Notes: a model not told the origin generated them from the sequence alone. 25,352 nt of DNA from DATHCB01 sp035319765 (GCA_035319765.1 DATHCB010000146.1:1-25352); one strand, 5' to 3'; shown: positions 1-7,601, counted from the stretch's first letter. Numbers and translations are program-made.

Positions 1-269
1 GGCCAGAAGAACGTCACTTTTAGTTTTGCCCCGGTACTCTTGTCAACCACTTTTGCCTTGCCCTTTGCCTGTTTCAGCCTGCCATCTCTCAGGCACTCGT
101 TGAGCACGGAAACACTGCCATCTTTCGATAACCCGTAAGTCGCCGTTATGTCAGTACAATCATTCTCAAACCTAAAGGGAAGATGCGCAATCTCATACCA
201 TCTGCCCAAATATCTTTCCAAATCGACGTGGGGGACGACTTCAAGCGAATTACGTTCCTCTTTCGTCAA
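1..269 (-). CDS. Lipocalin (Blc/apolipoprotein D-like), C-terminus outside window
   Basis: The minus-strand reading frame gives 89 codons running off the left edge. It has the lipocalin N-terminal signature: DLERYLGRWYEIA (the GxW motif) followed by PFRFE, then an ATYGL strand and a NECLRDG strand, as in bacterial Blc. Lipocalins form an eight-stranded barrel that binds small hydrophobic ligands such as lipids. The start is taken as TTG at 269 because an in-frame TAA lies directly upstream. No lipoprotein signal peptide precedes the domain, so this copy is probably cytosolic, unlike E. coli Blc. A TTAAAT stretch on the minus strand at about 303-311 could be its TATA box, giving a very short leader. 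The fold assignment is firm; the ligand is unknown. Confidence 0.85.
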   Translation of the reverse strand, partial: MTKEERNSLEVVPHVDLERYLGRWYEIAHLPFRFENDCTDITATYGLSKDGSVSVLNECLRDGRLKQAKGKAKVVDKSTGAKLKVTFFW

Positions 270-460
270 TTAAATCAACAGCATCAAAAGCGAGGCACAC
301 GAAATTTAACCCTTTGGGTGTCGGTTTGGCTCGCGCTATAACACTTTTGCACGTAATGCGAATCTCAGCCCTCATGGCTTGCGATAGAACATTATGACCA
401 GATTTATGATGCGAAATGTTATATCTTCAACATCATGCAGTGTCTCAAAGAGGAATGTGC

Positions 461-625
461 ATGCCAAAGTGTCCTAAGTGTGGAGCTGAAGTTAGCACTC
501 CTACGAAGTCTTGGAAGATGGCTGGTCGACCTGACAAGAGTGGCAAGAGAACAGAACTGACGATTGGACTTTACAACCATTGTGGCAAAGCCTTCAGAAG
601 CACGATAGCTAAGAAGAAAATCTGA
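461..625 (+). CDS. Small zinc-ribbon protein, 54 aa
   Basis: The protein starts MPKCPKCGAEVSTP and continues with a basic stretch (KSGKRTEL) and a second half-knuckle. In this type of small archaeal zinc-ribbon protein the second knuckle is usually CPxC. Here it reads YNHCGKAFR, so one of the four expected cysteines is missing. The start is placed at ATG 461, with an AAAGAGGA Shine-Dalgarno-like run at 446-453. An ATG two codons upstream (455) is equally possible. It stands alone, followed by a T-rich terminator. The role is unknown; small zinc ribbons of this kind may bind nucleic acids or serve as partners of larger machines. The lost cysteine could weaken metal binding. Confidence 0.75.
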   Translation: MPKCPKCGAEVSTPTKSWKMAGRPDKSGKRTELTIGLYNHCGKAFRSTIAKKKI

Positions 626-649
626 TTCGATCAAAACGTCATCTCCCTC

Positions 650-676
650 CTTCCTCTTTCTTTCTTTTTTTCTTCC
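650..676 (+). terminator. Oligo-T terminator after the zinc-ribbon gene
   Basis: A pyrimidine run with T clusters, including a TTTTTTT block, starts about 25 bases after the stop of the zinc-ribbon gene. Archaeal RNA polymerase terminates at oligo-T tracts of this kind. The minus-strand frame through it encodes only a low-complexity K/R/E stretch, which argues that the minus-strand frame is non-coding here. Confidence 0.5.
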
Positions 677-679
677 AAG

Positions 680-1042
680 GAATACTTCAAGCGCGTGCGG
701 AGCCGTCCGCTTTGAATTAAGAGTGGCTTCTTTCGTACGTCTTTTTAAGTAAAGGAGTTGATCTTCTATAGCGTCGAGTTGTCTGAGGTCTTTGACTTCT
801 CTTTCTTTCTTGATGGCTAACGTAATGTCTGCGGCTTCGATGGTTTGTTCATCGGCTTTTTCGGCTAGCATGCCGGCTGTGAGTAGGATTCGGAATCCAA
901 GCCTGATGTCTCCTTCTTGGCTACCAGCCTTAGCTATCTTGTCAAGATTTCTGTCTGTGATCGTGCCTGGTTTGACGGTGTGTTCTGCGCGTTGTTTGAG
1001 TTTTTGTTTGATTTCTTCGTCTGTGTAATGTCTTGCCCTTAT
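680..1042 (-). pseudogene. Remnant of Orc1/Cdc6-type AAA+ ATPase (lid domain only)
   Basis: The minus-strand frame encodes about 100 residues matching the part of Orc1/Cdc6-family ATPases just after the catalytic core: HYTDEEIKQKLKQRAE, then KPGTITDRNLDKIAKAGS, then EGDIRLGFRILLTAGMLAEKA and an IEAADITLAIKKE helix. This is the AAA+ lid region (sensor-2 area, GDIR motif). The Walker A, Walker B and sensor-1 parts that should lie upstream (towards 1250) are absent in every frame, so it is a 5'-truncated remnant, not a working initiator. The break falls about a dozen bases from the GC-alternating element at 1043-1058. The 3' border is uncertain: the frame stays open to 419 but looks non-coding after about 680. 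Confidence 0.65.
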
Positions 1043-1058
1043 TTGCACGCGCGCGCAA
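1043..1058. repeat. GC-alternating palindromic element, first of about 20 copies
   Basis: Near-palindrome TTGCaCGCGCGCGCAA. This entry also serves as the family list. Non-coding GCGCGC cores found by eye are at 1049, 6191, 6322, 7049, 8364, 9116, 9357, 9382, 11172, 11391, 12176, 14677, 14775, 17308, 17593, 17707, 18676, 21515, 21767 and 24024. A related imperfect palindrome, TTAGCGCGTGCGCTAA, is at 6104-6119. The most symmetric form is TAGCGCGCGCTA. Only three cores fall inside intact-looking coding sequence: 5843, 19173 and 19412. Confidence 0.7.
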
Positions 1059-1295
1059 CGGATCCGTAAGGTACTTCCCATCTGCTTCAAATCCGCATCG
1101 CGGCAAACAGGTCTCCCGCCCGGTGGATCCGAGAGCGGCTGCAGCCACCTCGACTTTTTGAGGACCCGTTCTTGTCAGTGGCGAATAGGCCCATAGCCAA
1201 TGCCTCGTATCGTATGCCGAGAGACGGAGACGGTCGGAGGCCCCCCCTTCCACCTAGTAATTTTTGAATCTGAACAGCGCACGCTTAAACTATCG
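1043..1295. other. Non-coding gap with GC-alternating element
   Basis: The gap begins with the TTGCaCGCGCGCGCAA element (1043-1058). The rest has an open minus-strand frame (942-1253) whose product resembles nothing I know. A small CCTC/GAGG hairpin with a T-rich loop lies near 1148-1163. No tRNA or rRNA signature is visible. Confidence 0.4.
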
Positions 1296-2027
1296 CTACG
1301 TTAGGTACATATACACGAGAACACCGCTTGGAAGCATATTTGCTTTCTTTTCTGTACCAGATGAAGCGATATTATTTACCGAGATTTCTGAGAAAGCTGA
1401 CCTAGCCCCTTTCATTTTAAGCCATAATAAGCGAGCATAAAGTAAATCTGTGGCGATTCCAATTCTGCGGTATTGGGGTTTCACGTATTGTGTGTGTAAC
1501 CATCCTATTCTATTGACAAGTGACACCCAAGCGCAACCAACTATCTTTCCATCAAGCTTTACAACAAAACACTTCTCACCATTCATCAAGGCAACGTGGG
1601 ACCATGATGGGTTTACATTTGGATGTGTAGCTAACATAAACCGTTCGATTTCTTTAGGTGTTGGTGAGGAAACTTCATATCTGAATTCATGATTTATTGT
1701 CGCTCCCTCTAAATTCAACGTTTGAATATTGAATACTTCTCGAGGAATATCGCTAGCATCTATTTCTGCATACAGAAAACTGGAAGGTTTGAGCTTGCAA
1801 AAATGATCGAAAATTTCTCTAGACTGAGTATAAATGCATCCCGTCTTCTCATAACCATCGTACATAAGAACTCCCAAAATTTTTTCAGAATCTTTAGCGA
1901 TATGAACTTCTCCTCCAACATCCAGAACTTCTTTGGTATAATGCTCCATATATGGATCAAAAAAGGATAAACCTAGAGGAAAGACGGGAATATCCGAAGG
2001 TTTTTTGATTTCTGAGAATTGAATCAT
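1296..2027 (-). CDS. GNAT-family N-acetyltransferase (last gene of a five-gene operon)
   Basis: 243 aa. The C-terminal half is a GNAT fold: strand VGCAWVSL (about 163-170), then YVKPQYRRIGIATDLLYARL (181-200), containing the acetyl-CoA pyrophosphate loop R/Q-x-x-G-x-A (RRIGIA). The N-terminal half (1-120) resembles a decayed second GNAT-like domain but has no clear loop. GNAT enzymes move an acetyl group from acetyl-CoA to an amine on a protein or small molecule; the substrate is not readable here. The ATG at 2027 overlaps the stop of the upstream gene (ATGA), so the two are translationally coupled. This ties the enzyme to the unusual zinc-ribbon operon. Confidence 0.8.
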   Translation of the reverse strand: MIQFSEIKKPSDIPVFPLGLSFFDPYMEHYTKEVLDVGGEVHIAKDSEKILGVLMYDGYEKTGCIYTQSREIFDHFCKLKPSSFLYAEIDASDIPREVFNIQTLNLEGATINHEFRYEVSSPTPKEIERFMLATHPNVNPSWSHVALMNGEKCFVVKLDGKIVGCAWVSLVNRIGWLHTQYVKPQYRRIGIATDLLYARLLWLKMKGARSAFSEISVNNIASSGTEKKANMLPSGVLVYMYLT

Positions 2028-3241
2028 GCATAATCAAGAACCGTAAATCTTTTGGTTAAGCTCTTATCTTTGAGAATGTTGCCAATTATTAAGTTAAGGC
2101 TTGATCCTTCATGTTCAAGAGAAATTATTTCATCATGCCATAAAGCGTCTCTAAGTATTCGTTCGAAATGAGCCTTTCGCTCTTCTTTGTGCCCAAACCG
2201 TCTAATGCGTTCCCGTTCAATTTGTTCATAAGCATACATCAACTCGTAGGTTGAACGATAGATTTGGTATTCTATCTTCTCTTCAATATCGCTTGTAGTT
2301 TTGGGTGGAAGGTTTTCTAGGTTTTTCTCTCTGTACTCTCTATTCCAGAGGGTTATCCATTCCAGTCCCTCAAGATCAGCCCAGAAGATTGTACCATCTG
2401 GAGCCAATACAGCATCTTTATCCAACCAGACATCATAGAAATCAAGTCCACTATACGTACCATCTTCATTCTTCTTCAACGACCTAGGTAAAAGCGTTAA
2501 GACAGCTATTCCACTCTTCAGGAAGTTTCGTTCGAATTCTTCCGCCTTCTCGTTGCTATCAATATCGAATAGTTGGAATACCATGCATGTATCTTCTCCA
2601 ATCGTCCAATCAGAATGAAAGTAGATTCGTACGTTTGATGGGACCAGCCTTATTTCCTGAACGATCTCCTCTTTAAACTGTCTATACCAGTAGAGTCTGC
2701 GGATTTGGTCTTGCAGTTGCGGCGGAAGAAAAACTATGCTCACTACTGGTGCTATCCTGAACCCGTGAATAGAAGTTATGTCGTCATACTCGGAGGCATT
2801 CATTGCGATATTGGCATAACGGAGACCCTGCACCCCATACGGAGAACCTCTGCACCACATTTCGCCGGTCAGATACCGATGAAGTTCCCCATTTGATAAC
2901 ATTATCTTATTTCGCACATCGGCATCAGTCAAAAGGCTGGCTATTTCGTCTTTTCTTAAGAGCTGCCGCGAAAATGGATTAGTCGTCGAGCCAATGCCTT
3001 TAACTGAAAGATAGAAATCAATGCCGTCGATGGAGACGCTCTTATTTGGGTCGACTGCGCTCCTATTGTCGTCAACTAAAAATTCTTTTCGACATAGTGG
3101 AGCGACTGCGCTAAAGTCTTTCATGCTATCTGGAAGATAAACACGATCAAAATCAGGCATACATTCTGAGAAGTACTTGTTTCTTCTCGTCTTAGAAGAT
3201 TCATAAGCATTTAGGCTAATAGGCGTACCTTTGATCTTCAA
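2024..3241 (-). CDS. Unrecognised 405-aa protein with possible SelO/kinase-like element
   Basis: I do not recognise this family. Visible points are a Lys-containing strand FYLSVKGIGSTTNPFSRQLL (about 74-93), which recalls the KGSGxTPFSR element of the pseudokinase-fold AMPylase SelO; a GSPYGVQGLRYANIA segment (about 133-147); and, late, an acidic strand pair ending in DGTIFWADLEGLEW (about 289-302), which could play the role of a kinase DFG-type metal site. The C-terminus is helical and charged. These likenesses are by eye and weak. It starts with TTG at 3241, 12 bases after the previous gene, and overlaps the GNAT gene by ATGA. No signal peptide or membrane helix is evident, so it is probably cytosolic. 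Confidence 0.65.
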   Translation of the reverse strand: MKIKGTPISLNAYESSKTRRNKYFSECMPDFDRVYLPDSMKDFSAVAPLCRKEFLVDDNRSAVDPNKSVSIDGIDFYLSVKGIGSTTNPFSRQLLRKDEIASLLTDADVRNKIMLSNGELHRYLTGEMWCRGSPYGVQGLRYANIAMNASEYDDITSIHGFRIAPVVSIVFLPPQLQDQIRRLYWYRQFKEEIVQEIRLVPSNVRIYFHSDWTIGEDTCMVFQLFDIDSNEKAEEFERNFLKSGIAVLTLLPRSLKKNEDGTYSGLDFYDVWLDKDAVLAPDGTIFWADLEGLEWITLWNREYREKNLENLPPKTTSDIEEKIEYQIYRSTYELMYAYEQIERERIRRFGHKEERKAHFERILRDALWHDEIISLEHEGSSLNLIIGNILKDKSLTKRFTVLDYA

Positions 3242-3253
3242 AGGAGATCGCCC

Positions 3254-4225
3254 TTATGAAACAGGCGGCTGTTTTTGTACTTCTCGGCCGCAATATTCAC
3301 ATTTGGCTATATCTTCGTCCCCAAAATAGACCGGTCCGCCGCAATAAGGACATTTAACCGCAGGTCCTTTGGGAGGTGTAATTAGCGGTACAGTCGAGTG
3401 CTGAGAAGAACGTTTCGGATGCCTTCTTCGCATGACTGCGTAGACGGCGACAAAGACGACTACAATAATTATCACTGCGATCACGATAAGCAAGAGGTCT
3501 GAGTTTCCGCCAGAGGCAGCGGCTGTCAAAGAATAGCTTGCGGCAGTGATGTAGAGAGTGTCGGTGAGAGTGAATCCGTTGCCAACAGTGCTATTCGTAT
3601 CCTGTTCAGTATAGTTATATCCTATGATGTAGCCCGAAGTTGGATCGAAGTAAGCATTCCACGTGTACGCGGCGTTGAATTGTCCATACGCATCGTTTCT
3701 TTGATAGCTAGAATTTCCCTGAGCATAGATCGCTTCCACATTCTTATTTGCCGATGGCAGAAAATAGCTGTAATTCTTGGACCTCACAGTCATCGTGGTA
3801 TTCAGAAGATAAAAAGTGCCGCCGTTTGGAAGCGAATTGTTCATACAGAACCAAACATACGGATTAACATAACCTGTTTGGCTATCGTTTCCTTTAACAT
3901 ACAGAAACGTGACCGATGAAAAAGTGAAATTGCCAGACTCTGTTCCACTATTTGTTCCACCCGTGTTATTGCTGTAAGTCCATGAGAAACTGTAGGTGAC
4001 AGGCACGATTCCGTTTGCAATAGTTCCGTTTACCGTCTCCGTTCCATTGGTAATCGTCTGCTCAGTATACCCCGCGTAATTGCCAATGCCATTCCCAAGA
4101 TTCTCAACTTCATCAAAGCTGAAATTGTCTCCCACCTTTGGAGTGTAAGCCATAATCACCGTCGGTGTCGTGAGCAAGGCAAACGACAGCAGAAGCGCAA
4201 TTATGAGAAATGGTTTTGCGGTCAC
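3254..4225 (-). CDS. Secreted/membrane-anchored protein with C-terminal cytosolic zinc ribbon
   Basis: 323 aa from a GTG at 4225 that overlaps the upstream stop (GTGA). The start is chosen over more distal in-frame codons because it gives a clean signal peptide (1-26: KPFLIIALLLSFALL core, then MAYTP). Residues about 27-240 form a Ser/Thr/Asn-rich, Tyr-rich ectodomain with many N-x-S/T sites, as in glycosylated archaeal surface proteins. A strong transmembrane helix (about 243-265, Val/Ile-rich) is followed by a basic stop-transfer (MRRRHPKR). A CPYC-x13-CEYC zinc ribbon (Cys 292, 295, 309, 312) would then sit inside the cell. The ribbon closely resembles that of the neighbouring 128-aa protein. 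The ectodomain family is not recognised. Confidence 0.8.
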   Translation of the reverse strand: MTAKPFLIIALLLSFALLTTPTVIMAYTPKVGDNFSFDEVENLGNGIGNYAGYTEQTITNGTETVNGTIANGIVPVTYSFSWTYSNNTGGTNSGTESGNFTFSSVTFLYVKGNDSQTGYVNPYVWFCMNNSLPNGGTFYLLNTTMTVRSKNYSYFLPSANKNVEAIYAQGNSSYQRNDAYGQFNAAYTWNAYFDPTSGYIIGYNYTEQDTNSTVGNGFTLTDTLYITAASYSLTAAASGGNSDLLLIVIAVIIIVVVFVAVYAVMRRRHPKRSSQHSTVPLITPPKGPAVKCPYCGGPVYFGDEDIAKCEYCGREVQKQPPVS

Positions 4226-4608
4226 CCCATGAAGCCCCCAACTCCATGAGCGTGGGCTGGATGAGCAGCACCCATTCCTGTATATGCCGAAGTGTAAGCT
4301 GAATGGGAAGCAATGAGAGCCATAAATAGCGGGAACCACATCATTGCACCCATCATTCCAAACCCGCCCATTTGACCTCCACCATACCGTCTTTGACTAT
4401 CATCACTGTCAGATTGACCCATTGGTTCGGTTAGTTTAACAGGGGGCAACGTTCGTTGTACTTCTGTTCCACAATGCTCACATTTCGCTACGGTTCCGCT
4501 CTCTCCAAAACTCAACGGTCCACCGCACTGGGGACATTGGTAGCTTACTACGCCTCCTTGTCCAATAGTGCTAACAGCGTTGTTGTCAGTAGCAGTGTTT
4601 TCGGCCAA
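4222..4608 (-). CDS. Zinc-ribbon membrane-associated protein, 128 aa
   Basis: An N-terminal zinc ribbon (CPQC at 25-28, CEHC at 43-46) is followed by a Ser/Asp/Arg linker, then a Gly/Met-rich hydrophobic stretch (about 82-100, MMGAMMWFPLFMALIA) that may cross or enter the membrane, and a small His/Ala/Gly-rich tail (HPAHAHGVGG). The ribbon region is nearly the same design as the C-terminal ribbon of the next gene (CxxCGGPxxFG...AKCExCGxEVQ), pointing to shared ancestry or a shared partner. An AAGGTG Shine-Dalgarno overlaps the upstream stop, and the 3' end overlaps the next gene by four bases. Function unknown. Confidence 0.8.
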   Translation of the reverse strand: MAENTATDNNAVSTIGQGGVVSYQCPQCGGPLSFGESGTVAKCEHCGTEVQRTLPPVKLTEPMGQSDSDDSQRRYGGGQMGGFGMMGAMMWFPLFMALIASHSAYTSAYTGMGAAHPAHAHGVGGFMG

Positions 4609-4620
4609 TTATTTTACACC

Positions 4621-6039
4621 TTACTGTCCATATATCATTCTTATTGCCAAGTTTGAAAGGTCGGAATGTGAAAGCCCCATCGTAAGCGGCTGCGATTGAA
4701 GTATGGTCACCGCTTTTTCCATAAGATCAAGCACCTCGTTTGCGCTCAGTGCCTGAATAGAAGTCAGTATTGCTGCCGGAACCAACGGAAACTCAAACAC
4801 AGCTTTGATCGCATCGAGGATTACGCTCATCTTATTCCGTGCGTCGTCTCTGCTGAGCGGTGAAATTGTTAGGTAAGCAGCAGCCAAATCTGTGTCCTCT
4901 GACGAAGAATATCCCCATGAGTCAAAGAGCGACCTAAAAGAATCGAACTTCTGACTTAGACTTTCTTCGGACCCCGGAGAGCTAGAAAGAACGGCCGCCG
5001 CAGTGTAAGATCTTGTTATCTTTGAAAATTCGTTATACCTCGTTGATGCATCAGGGTTGGCTCCGCTATACAATGTAGCTGTTACTCCTGTCGAAAGCTC
5101 TTCGGGAACATTAGCACTCTGCCTTAGTTGACGATCATTGGTCGCTAATTTGTTAATGTTTTGCGAAGCATCCTTAGCACGACCAGCGGCAAGAAGCGTT
5201 TCAGCAGCCATCAGCTTGCTATCAAGATTCGAATTACTGACTCCTCCAAGCGTATTGAGTATCTGAAGGAAACTCTTTTTGATTTGAGCAGGATCGCCCT
5301 CAAGTTTTGCCAAACCTATCGAAACAGCCCAAAGCTGAGACGACTCAACACCCTTACTTTTTATTCTATAGGCATCCTCGTTCTCTTCTTCGTATTCGTC
5401 ATATGAAGATGCCAACGGTGATGTATCCATACTTGAAGTTGCGTCTTTTATTGCAGAATAATAGAAACTTGCACGTTGGGCCATGGCTTTCAGCTCCATC
5501 TCGGTCGCCTTTGTTTCTTGAATGAAATTCTTAACATCTTTCTCGCCGACACGATAATTGCGAACCGTCAGGTCGTGCAATAACACAACTCCAGAACCGG
5601 TTAATGACAAATACCGTTCGCCAAAAGGAACCTGGCGATCAAGCATCGACTTCTTCTGTATCAATGGCTGTAATTCATCACTATCTGCTTTGACCATTTC
5701 TTCATCTTTCGAAAAAACCTGTTGGTCCGCCTGAGCCTTTTCACGGTCAGCCTCTTTCTTCTCATGACCTTCAAACCAGAAACGAATTGAATGAACTTTT
5801 TTCTGATCGCGAATCAAAGTCGCTTCGTCCGAATTCCCTTTTGCGCGCGCTTCCTCAAGCTCGTTAGTGATTCTAGGCAAGTCTGCCACAGAAGAAGCAA
5901 GCTTGTTATAATCGTCCTTTGATAAGGACTGAATGTAACCGCTGCTGACGAGGAAATTCAAATCTTCGCCCGTAATCGAAAACGTGATGCTTTTACTGCT
6001 AAGCTGCGAAAGAAATGTCATAACATCATTACATTTCAT
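4621..6039 (-). CDS. Alpha-helical coiled-coil protein, 472 aa, first gene of the operon
   Basis: I cannot assign a family. The first about 45 residues (ITFSITGEDLNFLVSSGYIQ...) look like a small helical or winged-helix-type domain. Residues about 45-135 are highly charged and likely coiled coil (NELEEARAKGN, HEKKEADREKAQADQQ). A short strand-rich piece follows (RYLSLTGSGVVLLHDL). The second half is a run of amphipathic helices with recurring LAAAYLTISPL / VPAAILTSIQAL units, which recall alpha-solenoid repeats (DUF4003-like, weak). No membrane segment or signal peptide is seen. ATG 6039 is preceded by GAAGG at good distance, and the gap upstream (6040-6458) should carry the operon promoter. 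A GCGCGCGC core lies inside this gene at 5843-5850, encoding the Ala-Arg-Ala of the coiled coil. Confidence 0.75.
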   Translation of the reverse strand: MKCNDVMTFLSQLSSKSITFSITGEDLNFLVSSGYIQSLSKDDYNKLASSVADLPRITNELEEARAKGNSDEATLIRDQKKVHSIRFWFEGHEKKEADREKAQADQQVFSKDEEMVKADSDELQPLIQKKSMLDRQVPFGERYLSLTGSGVVLLHDLTVRNYRVGEKDVKNFIQETKATEMELKAMAQRASFYYSAIKDATSSMDTSPLASSYDEYEEENEDAYRIKSKGVESSQLWAVSIGLAKLEGDPAQIKKSFLQILNTLGGVSNSNLDSKLMAAETLLAAGRAKDASQNINKLATNDRQLRQSANVPEELSTGVTATLYSGANPDASTRYNEFSKITRSYTAAAVLSSSPGSEESLSQKFDSFRSLFDSWGYSSSEDTDLAAAYLTISPLSRDDARNKMSVILDAIKAVFEFPLVPAAILTSIQALSANEVLDLMEKAVTILQSQPLTMGLSHSDLSNLAIRMIYGQ

Positions 6040-6458
6040 ATTGTTGCCTTCTTGATTATTCTTTCTTAGTACCCACCCTTTTTTTCTCCTTTTATTGTGC
6101 GTGTTAGCGCGTGCGCTAAGGCCGAAATAAAACGTTGCTACGAGGTAGCTAATTAATATATGCGTAGAAGCCTACGCTAAATACTTTTTAGCGCGCGCTA
6201 GAGATACACGTTAAAACGGGCTCGCTATAAACGCACACTGATATGGTCATAAACTCAGCGTAAACGTGTCCGTGGAGATGGAGAAGGTTAAGGGGCTATG
6301 CCTTATTACTTGCCGTTTTTTGGCGCGCGTCAAGAACGTTTGATTCGGCGCAGGCTAACTTCGATAGCATGCGCAGATGGCGCTTCGTAAAAGAGTGAGG
6401 TATGGGTAAGTAAACTACTACTAGTAGTGCACTGTAAGTAGATTAATCGGGTGAGAAA
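6040..6458. other. Divergent intergenic region with three GC elements and hairpins
   Basis: No gene is seen. It separates the minus-strand operon from the plus-strand flavodoxin, so it should hold promoters for both. Contents: TTAGCGCGTGCGCTAA (6104-6119), perfect TAGCGCGCGCTA (6189-6200), TTGGCGCGCGTCAA (6320-6333), a perfect 6-bp stem hairpin GCGTAG/CTACGC (6162-6177), and a 12-bp palindrome ACTACTAGTAGT (6417-6428) about 30 bases before the flavodoxin ATG, where an operator might lie. Confidence 0.5.
6189..6200. repeat. GC-alternating palindrome, perfect copy
   Basis: TAGCGCGCGCTA, a perfect 12-bp palindrome between divergent genes. Confidence 0.75.
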
Positions 6459-6940
6459 ATGAAAGTCTTGGTAGCGTATTACAGTCGAACTGGGAACAAC
6501 GAAAAACTGGTCAATGAGCTTCAGGCGAAGCTGGGATGCGATGTGGAGAAGATCGTTGATACGGTTGGCCGCAAGGGTGTGTGGGGATGGTTGAAAAGTG
6601 GGTACCAAGCTTCTAGAGAGAAAATGTCAAGGATCGAGCCGACTGAGAAAGATCCCGGCGAGTATGGCTTGGTGATAATCGCTTATCCGCTTTGGGCAGG
6701 TCGCATGCCTCCGCCGATTAGAACGTATATCTCCGAAAACAAGAACAAATTCAGCAGAGTTGCTCTGATGTCAGTTTCAGGGAGGGCAAAGGTAACGGCA
6801 GAGCGATTCCTGACTTTGAAACGGCTGTTGGAAAGGAGCCTTCCGCAATTCTGATGCTCAACCAACCTGAGCTGAAACAAGGACGCTATGAAGAAAAGCT
6901 GCAAGAGTTTTCCAAATCAATTTCGAAGCTCGAGTCCTAG
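6459..6940 (+). pseudogene. Flavodoxin-like protein, interrupted by a frameshift
   Basis: The N-terminal part is a short-chain flavodoxin: MKVLVAYYSRTGNNEKLV contains the FMN phosphate loop (S-R-T-G-N), followed by YGLVIIAYPLWAGRMPPP, the flavin-flanking loop. Read straight, the frame ends at 6854 after an unnatural tail. Moving to the -1 frame around 6783-6790 restores a normal ending (GKGNGRAIPDFETAV, then ILMLNQPE, then a final helix to the TAG at 6938-6940). That gives about 160 residues, the usual size. The cause is one missing or extra base near the GGGAGGGCAAAGG stretch: a real mutation, an assembly error, or less likely programmed slippage. Flavodoxins carry electrons or act as NAD(P)H-quinone reductases with FMN; which applies is not clear. 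Start ATG with GGGTGAG just upstream. Confidence 0.75.
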
Positions 6941-7089
6941 CGCTCGTAGCTCTCTGCTTCTGGAACCTTTCGGTACATTATCTCGGATATTTCGTAATCA
7001 AATTCAATAGAACGCGTTTCCTGCTTCCATTGCACTGTATAGTCTGTTGCGCGCCATCTTTTTCTCGGTTCTGACAGACTCTTAGGCGT
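6937..7089 (-). pseudogene. Possible small ORF or gene remnant
   Basis: A minus-strand frame of 50 codons between a TAA and a TAG gives a coding-looking peptide (RWRATDYTVQWKQETRSIEF, then DYEISEIMYRKVPEAE). It has no good start codon and a GCGCGC core (7049-7054) near its front. It may be the tail of a lost gene. Its stop overlaps the end of the flavodoxin convergently. I do not recognise the family. Confidence 0.3.
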
Positions 7090-7601
7090 TTAGCGATCCG
7101 TCAGAATCTGCCGCTCGTCATCTCTAGGAGTTCCATTCTTTCTTTAATTCGGCCCTTTATAGCTTGGCTGTACGGCAACGATAAATGGAATCTTAACCAG
7201 TACCATTGCAGTTTGAGCCAAAGAATCTGTATGCCTATAACAATTATGTAGCTCATTTTTGTTCCCTACTTTTCGTGGCAACTTATGGTTAGTCACTTCG
7301 AGCTCGAATTTTTTTTGGAAAGAAATCCTTAGGATACTCTATTTCAATCCCGCTAATAAAGTAAGAACATTCGCCTATGAAAACCTTGTGACAGATTGAA
7401 ATTTCCACGGAAAACGACGCGTGCGTTGAGACGGAGATCGTCGGGGGATCTCCCTAGAATCTTGTTGTACTGATTTTGCCTAAAGAGGGCATGCTGGCAC
7501 GTACAGACAGTAGCTCGCGCAAAAGGGCTCTTATTATTGAGCCTAGAACCCGTCTGGGTCTAAATCTTCAGGAGACTCACGTCCAAAACCGGGCAAATCC
7601 A
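6941..7601. other. 660-base region with no intact gene
   Basis: Apart from the possible remnant at 6937-7089, no convincing gene is seen on either strand. Structures noted are a T8 run (7309-7316, plus-strand terminator candidate), a 7-bp perfect stem GGAGATC/GATCTCC with a 7-base loop (7433-7453), and the hairpin at 7526-7543 downstream of the minus-strand GNAT gene. No tRNA T-arm or rRNA block is visible. Confidence 0.45.
7521..7543 (-). terminator. Hairpin plus T-run after the GNAT gene
   Basis: On the minus strand the sequence reads GGCTC-AATAATAA-GAGCC followed by CTTTT, about 60 bases past the stop of the 187-aa GNAT gene. It looks like a terminator or 3' end stabiliser. In archaea the T-run matters more than the stem, and here it is short. 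Confidence 0.35.

Noticed and set aside
419..680. Minus-strand continuation of the Orc1/Cdc6 frame through the zinc-ribbon gene
   Set aside because: It is antisense to a convincing zinc-ribbon gene and its terminator, and the product is low-complexity or unlike the family.
942..1253. 103-aa minus-strand ORF upstream of the Orc1/Cdc6 remnant
   Set aside because: No family likeness, arginine-rich at the end, and it overlaps the remnant in another frame.
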